A stretch of DNA of 64,000 nt, taken from contig OX638369.1 of assembly GCA_951812925.1 (NCBI GenBank), positions 15,219,329 to 15,283,328 on the forward strand, in the 5' to 3' direction. This document shows positions 52,920 to 64,000 of the stretch, one piece after another. Below the pieces are notes generated by a model, which had not been told where the DNA came from, ran no database searches, and was given only the letters and a program-made list of their open reading frames with translations. Numbering within the stretch: the stretch's first letter is position 1; every line of letters begins with the position of its first letter. The stretch comes from Calliopum simillimum. Lineage: Eukaryota > Arthropoda > Insecta > Diptera > Lauxaniidae. The translations under genes and the position numbers were made by a program.

Positions 52920-54847
52920 ATTTCCTTCTAAGCAACTTTGAAATTGTCTCGTGTACTTAATAAGGTTTTGTTTGCATTTTTAAAATATTTGTACTTTGGG
53001 TAAATATGTTCTTAGTGCATACTCAAAATGTGAATTTTTGAAAATTTCCAAAGTTTTCCTTTTCTTATTTATACAAAACCATTATTTCTAGCTTCAACCT
53101 TTTCAGCTTAAAACGCTTTAATATCTCACCGTAACTTTCATTGTACTACGATGATACAAAGCTCACGTCACTTTCAATCAACAAAACTTAACGGTGCTAT
53201 GAGTAGAAAATTACACATTAAACTGTAGTAGCTGTAAGGCAGTGAGTTTAAATCAATCAGTAGTCTACAGAAAGAATTAGAAAAAGAAGACAAACCTGAT
53301 AGATTGCTTCGTTTAGAATTCATGTGGTAGCTAATGATCACTTCATTCCAATAAATGGTGTTAATGAGCACGCTTTAATCTAAAGCGCAAATTTATATGT
53401 ATGAGCGTAGAAAGTAAGCTATTTAGATGCTAATTAAATAATTACGTAGCATATTTTATTACACCAATTACAACAATTATCGCATATAAATTATTAAGTA
53501 GACTTGTATTTACACATAAGTATATGCCAAAGTTTAACAGGTTCATCTACTAAACAAAATTTTTTAACTCAATATGACGACACTCCCTTTTAACTGACAT
53601 TTTGTACCGTAACTGAAAACATCACGCAGCAGCAAAACGGTAAATGTTGCCGCAACATTTAAATGTTTACAACCGGTTTGGTATACAAAAAGTTTGCCAC
53701 CAGCAAAGGAATAATAAGTAGTTAAATGAAATCGCAGACAAAGTGACTAACAAAAAGAAAAAATATATCGCGCTACACTTTTAAGTGTAATTTTGATTCG
53801 TTATTCTCAAAATCATATCAATGTCAATTTAATTGAGTTAAATATGGGCATGAGAAAATAAGCACGTTATTTTTAGTAGCAGAAAAGGTGACAAACAATA
53901 AAACATATTTATGCAAATTATTGCGTAATACTTATAATTCGCTTTATAGTGAAAATAAAAACATTTAATTTTACCACTTCGAGATTGTGAGGCCCACGGC
54001 GGAAATATTATAAGCCAGAATTAAGTAAATAGCACAAACAACTTTTCAAGACGGAACGGAAGACGGCAGCGGAATCAACGAATGTATGAATGAATGGTAA
54101 TGTTTAATGAATGAAAATAAAATTGCTAATTCAAATACCGTATTTTGTTAAAATTTTTAATGGACTTTCGCTTTTAATGCACGCGGAAGAGGTCGTATAC
54201 ATGGTAACTACTTAATGAGCTTTAATTGCAAGTTTCAATACTAAACGAGTGGTGGACGCACCAAGTGTGTTTGCTGGCGCAATTAATTACGAATTAATGA
54301 TATTGTTTTGTTTCAATCAGATACGTGTGTCATGTTAAGTTTATGCGAGTACGTTCTTTTTCAATGGGCAACTCTCGAATGCATGCTCTTTGAGAGGAAG
54401 CCCTCTTGTCAAAGTCTTAAATTTTTGGACAAGTGATTATTCAAACCATGTAACCTGTAAATTGCAAAGAGTCATCATTAACAGTAAACTCGGTGTATCG
54501 GACTTCTTTATACATAAAATTCATATGTGGTATGGTCCCCTAATCTCGAAAGGCTTTAAAAATTATTTCGGTTCAGCTTTTCGAGATATCGATCGATGAT
54601 TTTTTGTTTACCTTTTCGGAAAACGTGACCTAACAAATGGTTGGACAAGTTTTATTTTCAGTTTTAAATATTTTTTCGGCTACAAGCCTTTAACTAGGTT
54701 TTTTTCTGAATATTTTGGTGTATCACTACCTTTCATAAAAGAAACAAATAATGGTAAAACTGTCATCCCAGTTTGCACAAGAACGGATGCGGTTATGTTT
54801 CGAACCCGTAACGTACATCAAAAACGAATTCAAAATGGATTTGCTTT
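52920..54847. other. Unassigned AT-rich DNA
   Basis: No supported gene or repeat ends; a TTCGAGATATCGATCG word occurs near 54578, just outside the palindrome. Confidence 0.35.
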
Positions 54848-57667
54848 TAATAACACTGGTCGACAAATTTCGAAAAAAATTTCGACTGGAAAAGAGGATG
54901 ATGTTTCTTAAGTAATTTGGGTGCGCTGAATTCAAATCTGCAATCGGTTTTTCTCTATCAGGTCAGGTTTTGGAGATAATCGACCTTTTCGATTTTTGAG
55001 GTTATAGCTCCATTTTTTTGAACATATTTTGAGAAACCCAATTTCGATCGAATATGTTTTTACACTATTATAGAGAAAAATTTTTAAAATTTTGACAAGT
55101 GTACCAATATCTAAGATCCGATTCCAATTGGCTGAGTTATAGCAACGAAAATTTCATTTTTATAGTAGTTTTTTTACACTTTTTCGAGTTTATGCCAAAT
55201 TAAACACGGTTTTTTTGCCAGTATCTTATAAAAATATATATATTTTTTATATTTTAGTTCAATAGTGCATTTAATTGCAAATATTTGGAGTTCAATTTTA
55301 GTAAAATCGGATAATATTTTAAAAAGTTATTAAGGTTTTAGTGAAATAAGATCATTTCGATTTTCATAGAAAACACAAATTACACTAGTTTACAGCCAAA
55401 ATTCCCAGCGAATGCCGTTACTCATTTTATATGGAAAATGGGCTGCTGATTCCGAAAATCGCATTTTTTTTTGTTTATTTCGTGTCGTTTTCGAGATATC
55501 GGTCATTTTCGGTTTTTGGACCAAAAAAAAAAGATAGTTCCATTAAAATACAAATATCTCAAGAACCAATGTTTGTATTTAAACAAATAATATGTCATAT
55601 TAAAGGTAATTAAATTACCTACAAATATTATCCACATCACTTTTTGGTTGGTTCGTTAGTTTCGGTGAAATAAATTGATTTCTAAAAAAAAAATTTTTTT
55701 TTTTCGAAAAAATTAAGAAAAAATCAAATTCAACTTCAAATTTATACAAGAAGACATATTTTTTTTATAATATTTTTTTTTTGTATCATAGACTATATAT
55801 TTGTGAAGAAAATAAGATATCATTTAAGAAAATCGATGGAAAAATGCAAAAGTTGTATACAATTCATTGATAAGTTACCAAAATGCGTTTTTCCCTATTT
55901 TTCTGTTTTTTTGTAATAAACTGTTCGAAAATTTGAAACTTTTTGTAAAAGAAATTAGAAAATCCAAAAAATTCTTAAAGAAGGCATTAAAAGGAAATAC
56001 CCGTGCCTCGCCGTTTTTCTCTAGCACGTCAGATTTTTTTTTAATCGATTTTTGAAGTTTTTTAATCCACTGTACATGAAAAAACAGAAATAACGCATTC
56101 TTGTGTTAAATCGATGAATTTAACTATATGATCCTTACATCTGAGGTGTATTATGTGTTCAGTAAACTTATGCAGGATACTGCGAGGAATATTTTTGTGG
56201 ACAATTTTAACCCTCTAAAACCCTCACATGTGGGTCATTTTGACCCCCACATGAAGTTTATTTTGACCTACATGTGCGGGTTTGAGAGGGTTAAAATTGT
56301 CTACAAAAATATTCCGCGTAGTATCCTGCATAAGTTTGCTGAAGACATGATACACCTCAGATGTAAGGATCATATAGTTAAATTCATCGATTTAACACAA
56401 GAATGCGTTATTTCTGTTTTTTCATGTACAGTGGATTAAAAAACTTCAAAAATCGATTAAAAAAAAATCTGACGTGCTAGAGAAAAACGGCGAGGCACGG
56501 GTATTTCCTTTTAATGCCTTCTTTAAGAATTTTTTGGATTTTCTAATTTCTTTTACAAAAAGTTTCAAATTTTCGAACAGTTTATTACAAAAAAAACGGA
56601 AAAATAGGGAAAAACGCATTTTGGTAACTTATCAATGAATTGTATACAACTTTTGCATTTTTCCATCGATTTTCTTAAATAGTATTTTATTTGCCTAACA
56701 AATTTATAGACTATGATATAAAAATACAAAATGATTTTTAAAATTTTTTTTTCTTGTAAAAATCTGCAGTTGATTTAGACATTTTTGTAATTTTTTCGGA
56801 AAAATATACTCTTTTTTTCTGAAATCAATTTATTTCATCGAAACTAACAAACCAGCCAAAAAGTGACGTGAGTATCATTTGTAGGTAATTTAATTACCTT
56901 TAATATGACATATTATTTGTTTCAATACAAACATTGGTTCTTGAGATATTTGTATTTAAGTGGAACTATCTTTTTTTTTTGGTCCAAAAACCGAAAATGA
57001 CCGATATCTCGAAAACGACACGAAATAAAAAAAAAAAATGCGATTTTCGGAATCAGTAGCCCATTTTTCATATAAAATGAGTAACGGCATTCGCTGGGAA
57101 AAAAAATTTTAATCATTTGTAAACTAGTGTTATTTTTAAATTTTTGTTGAACAAATTCATTCAAAATCGAAATGTTCTTATTTCACTAAAACCTTAATTG
57201 CTTTTAAAAAAATGATCCGATTTTGCTAAAATTGAACTTCAAATATTTGTAATTAAATACACTATTGAACTAAAATATGAAAAATATATATTTGTATAAG
57301 CTACTGGCAAAAAAACCGTGTTTAATTTGGCTAAAACACGAAAAAGTGTAAAAACTACTATAAAAATGAACTTTTCGTGTCTATAACTCAGCCAATTTGA
57401 ATCGGATTTTAGAGATTGGTACACTTGTTGAAAGTTTAAAAATTTTTCTCTATAAAAAAGTAAAAACATATTCGATCGAAATTGGATTTCTCAAAATATG
57501 TTCGAAAAAATGGAGCTATAACCTAAAAAATCGAAGAGGTCGATTATCTCCAAAACCTGACCTGATAGAGAAAAACCGATTGCAGATTCGAATTCAGCGC
57601 ACCAAATAACTCTAGGAACACTATTTGGTTGGTCCAGTCGAAAATCGTGTAGACCAGTGTAATGTGA
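54848..57667. mobile_element. 2.8 kb foldback palindrome
   Basis: From AACACTGGTCGACA at 54848 to TAGACCAGTGTAAT at 57650-57667 the two halves are inverted copies about 1.4 kb long, around a centre near 56257 (CACATGTGGGTCATTTTGAC / ACCCCCACATG region). Matching blocks include GCGCTGAATTC, CTATCAGGTCAGGTTTTGGA, CTTTTTGGTTGGTTCGTTAG-type sequence and GGATACTGCGAGGAATATTT. There is no coding frame. Outer parts are less well matched than the centre. It is followed directly by DINE-1 copy C. Confidence 0.8.
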
Positions 57668-57687
57668 ATGCTGTGTTAAAAAAAAAA

Positions 57688-58609
57688 CTAGTAAGGGTGT
57701 AACTTTTGGCCTGGCCAAAAAATAAATACCCTACACTGCAGTATTTTGAAAATTTTGCTCATATGGGAGGTGCCACGCCCTCTTGTCCGAGTTCACCCAT
57801 TTTTTTTCAGAGCTTGCATTTATAGTTTTTAGTGTCTGAATGGAATTTGGTTAGATTTTCTCAAAAACCGTATAGCATTTTGAAGCTTTTGCATATATAG
57901 GAGGTGCCACGCCCTCTTGTCCGAGTTCGTCTAGTTTTAGCTTAGAGCGTTCATTTATAGTCTTTAGTATTTGAGTGAAATTTGGTTGGACTATCTCAAA
58001 AAACTCTTTCAGTATAGCATTTTGAAACTTTTGCTTATATGGGAAGTGCCACGCCCCTTTGTCCGATTTCATCCAATTTTTGTCAATAGCTTGCATTTAT
58101 AATTCTTAGTGTCTGAGCCAAATTTGGTTTGAATATCTCAAAAAACGCTTTCAGTATAGCGTTTTGAAGCATTTCCTTATATGGGAGGTGCCACGCCCAC
58201 TTGTCCGAATTCGCTCAGTTTTTTCTCAGAGCTTGCGCTTAGAATTCGTAGTATTTGTGTGTATTGTGGTTGCATTGTCGAGAAAAATACTCCTAAAATT
58301 GCATTTTGAAGATATTTTGCGTATGGGCGGTAGGCGTGTCCGTTGACCGATTTTCATTCCCCCGAGCTAACTTTAACGACGGAGGTAGTGTACCAAATTT
58401 CATTGAACTATCTTGCTCAGTTTTCCCAAAAAGTGTATTTCAACACACAGCCAGCCAGGCAGCCAGCCAGCCAGACAGACGGACATGGCTATATCGACTC
58501 AGGAGGTGACGCTGATCAAGAATATATGTACTTTTCTATATCTGCCACGCCTCCTTCTCTGCGTTACAAACGGAAGGACAAAGTGAATATACCCTGGGTG
58601 TAGGGTATA
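57688..58609 (-). mobile_element. DINE-1-like element with tandem repeats (copy C)
   Basis: Minus-strand element with the 5' end at 58609 (TATACCCTACACCCAGGGTA), CTTGATCAGCGTCACCTC, GTCCGTCTGTCTGGCTGGCT, then monomers spaced 142, 142 and about 134 bp. A perfect hairpin TTTTGGCCAGGCCAAAA and the end TTACTAG follow. It is the best-preserved copy in the window. Confidence 0.87.
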
Positions 58610-59104
58610 AAAAACATTTTGAAACGCTTATTAGCGATTAAAAAAAAATAAAAAAAAAATAGTGAGAAAAAAAAAAAAAATATAAATATAAATATAACGA
58701 TCCGCCTATGAAAGGATTCGAACCCGGGTAAATCCGCAGTGACGTCGTACCCGTTTCGAACCCAAAACGTACGTAAAACCGAATTCAAAACGGATTCGCT
58801 TTTAATAATGTTAATGCTGTATATGTATTTACAAAAAAAAAATGTTTTGATGCGCTTATTAACAGTTAAAAAATGAAGAAAAAAAGGAAGAAAAAAAGGA
58901 TAAAAATCCACCTGTTGTAGGATTCGATCCTGGGTACATCCGTTTCGAACCCGTAAAGAACTTCAAATTAGAACTTAAAACGGATTTGCTTTAATTAATG
59001 TTAATTATGTTGAGAAAAACATTTTTATTTGTTTATTTTAATGCGTATGGTGAACAATTTCTTGTGTTTTTCGTTAAAATCAAATTTTTTTTAAACTTCT
59101 ATTT

Positions 59105-59360
59105 AACTTAATTTAAACAATATCTCTTAAAAAATGTAAGTTATGATCGAAATTCATTTTAGGTTATATGGGAGGTGGGCGTAGTTGATTTTTGGCCGCG
59201 CCCATTTCTTGTGAATAACAAATAAAAACAAATAACTTTGTATACTCGTATTTAACCAACTCTTAAGAATTTTTGACTAAAAATGTAAGAGTTATGATCA
59301 AAATTGTTTTTACGTTATATGGGAGATGGGCGTGTCCGTCAGTCAATTGCGGCCAAATTC
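59105..59360. repeat. Two tandem units of about 165 bp
   Basis: TAAGTTATGATCGAAATTCA...GTTATATGGGAGGTGGGCGT recurs as GAGTTATGATCAAAATTG...GTTATATGGGAGATGGGCGT. A decayed interspersed-repeat fragment in the style of DINE monomers. Confidence 0.5.
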
Positions 59361-59469
59361 ACACATATTGTTAAGGAATTCTAAGGAATTACCTCTGCCA
59401 AGTTCGAAAATTCTAGCGTTATTTATTGGACTTAATGGCCAGAAAATTTAGATTTTGCCGCACTGTACC

Positions 59470-59645
59470 AAGTAGTTACCCATTTCCCCTGATTAGCCGT
59501 TTCCCAACTGAGATCCGTTTCTCAAATGAGACCCGTTTCTCAACTAAGGAAAGTTTATTTTTGTCTATGGAAATGTGGTATTAGAAAAGAGTCTAGGAAA
59601 CGGTTCTATGTGCAGATGCCGATTATGAATTAATTTTTTAGGGCT
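59470..59645. repeat. GAAACGG-rich fragment related to 33085-33310
   Basis: Repeated CCGTTTCTCAA and CCGTTTCCCAA words, ending GATTATGAATTAATTTTTTAGG, like the MITE at 33085. Confidence 0.4.
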
Positions 59646-61627
59646 GTCACCTCCTTTTATTTTATATTGCTGTTATTTTATAACTTTTTCATAAAAAAAA
59701 ATTAAATTTTAGTCTTAAAACGCGTAGATCATTTTTTTTAAATCCAAGATATATTTTTGGGATTGCCATCTGCTTAGTTTCCGAAAATTTTATTTTAATC
59801 ATATTTTTTGTGACTAAATTGAAATTTTCTGTTTCAGAAACGCTCAGATAAACTTTTTAAAAATATTTTTGAAGTCCTGAAAGCAAATTTTTTCCACAGT
59901 TTTATCACACATATCGACTCTTCAAGATAACCGTGGCATCTATTTTCAAAAATAGCACAAATAGCCATTTCAAAATCTAAAGCTGATGGGTCAATTCTGA
60001 CCAAGGATTTGGATTCTACACAGAAAGTTATTATGGAAATGATTTCAACTGAAATATTTTTCATGGCAATTTTTAAGATCTTTCACAAAATTCTTTGACT
60101 CTGATGAAAATTTTATGTTGGTTAAAGACTTAGTGCGTCCTTTGCGTTTTATATTAAAGTTATTTTTAGTTTTGTACCATCACCAGTCGCTAATCCAGAA
60201 TTTGCCTTTGGTTAGGACTTAACTCGTATGAAATATGAAAAATGCCATAGTTAACTGAAGGTTTTAGCTCCCACAGTCCACCCCTGGATCTACCTCTGAG
60301 CAACACCATATCTTTTGATAAAAAAGTTGCCGTTAGAAAAACTTAGATATTTATAAATTCACACGTTTAAATCGCTGGTATATTTTTAATAAGATTTTTC
60401 GTATCAATCAAAATTTTTTTTGTAGTTTTCATTGCATGAAAAATTCCAGTAATGCAATTAAAATCGATGATTATGCCGCATATCTAACTAACATTTAAAC
60501 TTTATGTTTAAAGTAAAAGAAAAATATTATTTTAGCTACATATAAAACTGGTTTTGAATGTTTACTCACATATGAAGTGTCTCTTCTCATCATAATTATT
60601 AATGAAAAATTGCCTTGTCATAATGAAAATCTTTTAAATGTCAAATTTTTTGCTGAAAATTACGTTGCTAATTTCCAGCACCGTTGGGAAAAATAATCAT
60701 AAGTTTTTTTGGATTCCCTGTTGAGATGAGCAATTAAGATGTTATCTTCACCTTATACGAGAAAAAATAGTTTCTTTAAAGGAGTGTAGTCAATTGATAA
60801 TAGTTTTGAATTTTTTCACGATATAGTTTTTACAAAGAAAAAATAGCTTTAGTTTTTTAATTAAAAATAAAACCACACAAACTTACAGCAAGTATAATGC
60901 GTAGTTTAAAAATGTTCAAGTTAAATTGTTAAATTAAATATTTACGCGGAAATAAATCTGTTAATTGCTAAACAAAACGAGGGAAGTTGGTCATTTCAAT
61001 AGAAAGCAATATTGTTGCATGTCTGTTTTGCTTTATGATTTTAATGTATTTGTTGTTGCTGTAATGCGTACGTACCACTTAAAATTTATCTATTCTACAT
61101 ATTTCATTTTATTACTTTATTTTACTCTTTTTAAAACCATCTGCTTTTCGCAATTTAATTCCATTAGAATCATTTATTCGCGTTTATTCGCGTACACATA
61201 TCAGTTGTATACATATATTGTTTTTAATTCGGAGCTTTTTCTTTGATGATGATATAAATGATTATGAAGTTGATCACCTTATGAAGTAAACTTTTAGTAC
61301 ACTTTTTATAAACAGTATTGATTTATTAAATAGATAATCAGTTTTATATTAGCTACAATGTGGCAGGATTATAAGATATAATTTCGAAAAAAGTAAAAAC
61401 AATATTGGTTACATAGATGATTCAATCATTTCCAAAACCGAAGGCTGATATAGCCAATTCCATGTTATCCAGTAAACTTTTCTCTTATTAAATGGAAAAT
61501 TTTTATATGTTTGCACAGCAAACTATTTGTTTTTATAAACTTATGTTTCCAATTTTTTTATATAATTTATAGGTACAATTTTTTTCTATAAAATTATTGT
61601 AAACCAAAAACGTTTTACTTCTAAACC
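59646..61627. other. Unassigned AT-rich DNA
   Basis: No gene supported; no repeat ends recognised. Confidence 0.35.
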
Positions 61628-61775
61628 AAAGTTGTTATGAACTATAAATTTTATACCAAAATTGTTATGAACTATATATTTTATACCAAAGTTGTATAAA
61701 AACTATTGACAAAACATCAAAATTTATACCAAGAATATTATAAACTATAAATTTTATACCAAAATTGTATAAAAA
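61628..61775. repeat. Tandem repeat of about 30 bp units
   Basis: ATGAACTATAAATTTTATAC followed by CAAARTTGTT recurs four to five times with small changes. Confidence 0.6.
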
Positions 61776-61879
61776 CTTTTGAAAAAAAAAAAATTATAAA
61801 AAAAAATTACAAAAAAAAATTACAAAAAAAAATATAAAAATAAAAGTACAGTAATTTGGTAAATAATTTTACCTGTTTT

Positions 61880-62905
61880 TTCGATGTGCTCTTTCAGAAT
61901 TTCAACTTTGCTACCTCGAATCGTGTTCGCTCGCGCCGCGATATTGGAAAAATGGCGTCCAAAATCAGTTTTTTACAAATATCTCATTAACGGTTACATT
62001 AAGAGAAAAATATTGTGGAGCAATATTATAGCCTATAAAAATTACCCTTCAACTGTTTTCGTACGACTTATAACTCAGGAGATATCCATCCTAATTCAAA
62101 ATTCGAAAAAAATTAGTAAATTGTGCATGTATTCAGCTTAAAATTAAAATAACTCATGAACGGTGAGTCACACGTTAAAAGTAAAAATATTTGTTTATAG
62201 GGAATTACTTGCACTACAAGTAACATATTATTTTTCCATATGACTTATAGTTTAGGAGATATTTTGTCAACAAACCTAAAATTTAGAAAAAAACCGTTTT
62301 TTCAAAATAGCCTCAATTCTCTATAAAGGTCTCTTCGAACTGTTTTTTCGTCAGACTTACCCTTCATGAGATATCGCGACTTGAAAATCCTTCAAAATTG
62401 AACATAATAGGGCGCATAGTACAATGTTCAATTTTGAATAATTTTCAAGACGCGATATCTCATGAACAGTAAGTCGGACGAAAAAACAGTTCGGGGAGAC
62501 CCTTATAGGAAATTGAACGTTCTACAAAATGAGAGAAAAATTTTTTTTCTGGAATGAACCGTTTTGGAGATTTTTTGAAAAAGCGGTTTTCTTCTAAATT
62601 TCAGGTTTGTTAAAAAAATATCTCCTGTGCCTACTCATAAGCGGCATGCGCAATTTAGTTACTATTTTTTTTTTCGAATTTTGAATTAGGATATCTCCTG
62701 AGTTATAAGTCGTAAGAAAACAGTTGGAGGGTCATTTTTATAGGAAATTTTATAGGCTTTAATATTAATATTTTTTCTCTAAATGTAACCGTTAATGAGA
62801 TATTTGTAAAAAACTGATTTTGGACGCCATTTTTCCAATATGGCGGCGCGAGCGAACATGATTCGGGGTAGCAAAGTTGAAATTCCGAAACAGCACATCG
62901 AAATC
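61880..62905. mobile_element. 1 kb foldback palindrome
   Basis: GATGTGCTCTTTCAGAATTTC at 61880 is answered by GAAATTCCGAAACAGCACATC at 62879-62899. The arms (about 500 bp each) match through TTTGGACGCCATTTTTCCAAT, CTCATTAACGGTTACATT and AGGAGATATCC, around a centre near 62414. No coding content. Confidence 0.8.
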
Positions 62906-63105
62906 TATACAATAACTCATTTGCAAAAATCCCGCGAAACTTTCCAGGTAACATCATTTCACTCTCCCAAATGATTGTACTATAAAACATCAAAATAAAG
63001 CACACAATGGGATCAAATTCCGCCACATAACCGCCGTTGATCCTGGGTAAAGCTGAGGTTGGATTATGAAAAAAAAAAAAAACAACAATTGTTAAAAAGT
63101 GCGCG
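62906..63105. other. Spacer between palindrome and LTR element
   Basis: 200 bp of AT-rich sequence ending TGCGCG, a YRYRYR hexamer of the kind preferred as a target by gypsy-type elements. Confidence 0.35.
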
Positions 63106-63478
63106 AGTTACATATAATCCAGCATATTTCTTTTAAAATGCTGAATCATTAAATAATACTTACATATATTTGTATTTGAATATTATACATATCTATTTGT
63201 TTATGCTATGAAGTATAAAGAAAATCTCTTGTTACTTTGCGATAAACAACTGGTAATTTCAAAATGCTTTGCACGATTTCATCATCCAAACTATTTTGAA
63301 AGATCAGCAAAAAAGATTTGCTTTATGCTTTGAAATTAAGTTGAAAATAAAAGAGAGTCAGTCTAGTCCTGACTGTAGAATCATAAAGAATATAACTGGA
63401 AATAAAACTAAATTTTATAATAAAGTGTGTATCAACATTTTTTTATTTCGGGGCCATAAATATCTGAATAAAGTTAAT
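63106..63478 (+). repeat. Putative 5' LTR of the errantivirus-like element
   Basis: Starts AGTTACATATAATCC and ends AATAAAGTTAATT just before the primer site. AATAAA signals occur at 63401 and 63467. The left boundary is inferred from the AGT terminus because the 3' LTR is outside the window. Confidence 0.65.
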
Positions 63479-63496
63479 TGGCGCAGTCGACGGCGG
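63479..63496 (+). promoter_or_regulatory. Primer-binding site, tRNA-Ser type
   Basis: TGGCGCAGTCGACGGCGG: the first 11 bases are complementary to the 3' end of insect tRNA-Ser with its CCA. 17.6/297-type elements use this primer. Confidence 0.8.
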
Positions 63497-63538
63497 AATA
63501 TTCTTAAATTATTCTGAAACGAACCAAAAGAAATCAGA

Positions 63539-64000
63539 ATGGCACAAGGAAATATTAATGATTTGATGCAACATTTGGCACAGTCATTGGTACTGACTCA
63601 GCAGTCAATTCAACAATTGGCTAATATTCAACACGAAAATACAATTAATTCATCAGTGAAAAGAGAGAGGATTCTAATGGAGATAAAAAATCTATCGAGT
63701 TACAAAGGAAGAGGCGATTCCATTAATGCCTTCATCCAAACTGTGGAATACTACCTCAATCGGATCCAGGATGAGGAAATCAAAAGATTCGCAACAGCTG
63801 CAATTTATCTCGAAAAGATTCAAGGAGAAGCAAAGGATACTGTGAGTCATATACAAGAAATAGAAGATTGGGCAGTCATAAAAGCAACGCTAAAAAGGCG
63901 ATTTAAGCCGGACATTTTACCAGAGGAAATCTTCAACAGAATTAATAATATCAAGGCTAATACTGTAAGTGACCTCATAAATAAATTACAATATTACAAA
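63539..64000 (+). CDS. gag-like protein of the errantivirus-like element (5' part)
   Basis: Open from ATG at 63539 to the window edge, 154 codons, no stop. A Gln-rich N-terminus is followed by a helical region containing SSYKGRGDSINAFIQTVEYY, LEKIQGEAKD, W and LKRRFKPD, the pattern of capsid (CA) domains in Ty3/gypsy gag of insects. It makes the particle shell. No zinc knuckle is reached before the edge. The intactness of the whole element cannot be judged. Confidence 0.8.
   Translation, partial: MAQGNINDLMQHLAQSLVLTQQSIQQLANIQHENTINSSVKRERILMEIKNLSSYKGRGDSINAFIQTVEYYLNRIQDEEIKRFATAAIYLEKIQGEAKDTVSHIQEIEDWAVIKATLKRRFKPDILPEEIFNRINNIKANTVSDLINKLQYYK

Larger units (their letters stand above)
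63106..64000 (+). mobile_element. Ty3/gypsy (errantivirus-like) retrotransposon, 5' part
   Basis: A 373 bp putative 5' LTR, a tRNA-Ser primer site and the start of gag are seen; the rest lies beyond the right edge. The AGT...AATT termini and the tRNA-Ser primer fit the 17.6/297 branch of insect errantiviruses. Confidence 0.8.

Overview
This 64 kb window is AT-rich animal nuclear DNA from a higher fly (Brachycera: Schizophora; a tephritid-like fruit fly is plausible, species not determined). The evidence is a fly-type DOCK gene with many 56-75 bp introns, three tRNA-Trp genes, DINE-1/Helentron-type repeats, mariner elements, a copia-type retrotransposon and an errantivirus-like retrotransposon with a tRNA-Ser primer site.

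Genes. The main gene is a zizimin-type DOCK guanine-nucleotide exchange factor (fly Zir; vertebrate DOCK9/10/11). It is read on the minus strand from about 23970 down to 10035. Ten exons with mutually consistent phases encode 2035 residues: the DOCK N-terminal region, a PH domain, DHR1, the long helical middle and the start of DHR2. The first exon(s) lie beyond the identified 5' end, and the catalytic end of DHR2 is not found between 1 and 10034, so the last known intron runs past the left edge. A plus-strand gene (3987 to about 5822), which appears nested in that intron, encodes a Ser/Thr/Ala/Lys-rich, probably disordered protein with a PAM2 (poly(A)-binding-protein-binding) motif near its N-terminus. 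Three identical tRNA-Trp(CCA) genes lie on the plus strand in the 6.5 kb Zir intron.

Layout. 1-3986: AT-rich DNA, an ATAACGCCC-type repeat and a TTAA-flanked piggyBac-like element. 3987-5822: the PAM2 gene. 6230-9750: repeats including a dead mariner. 10035-14187: three Zir exons, with a 726 bp MITE filling one intron. 14188-20713: the long intron with a nested DINE-1 element, the tRNA array, a 1.9 kb palindrome and MITEs. 20714-23970: seven Zir exons. 24000-47800: no supported host gene; degenerate tandem repeats, DINE-1 copies, MITEs, a second mariner and a dead Tc1/mariner-like transposase. 47819-52590: a complete, probably young copia-type element. 54848-58609: a 2.8 kb palindrome followed by a DINE-1 copy. 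61880-62905: a 1 kb palindrome. 63106-64000: the 5' LTR, primer site and start of gag of a gypsy/errantivirus-like element cut by the window edge.

Nothing here is bacterial: there are no operons and no CRISPR array. The most notable points are the PAM2 gene apparently nested in a GEF intron, the tandemly duplicated tRNA-Trp array in another intron of the same gene, DINE-1 elements carrying 142 bp tandem monomers, and three long near-perfect palindromes.
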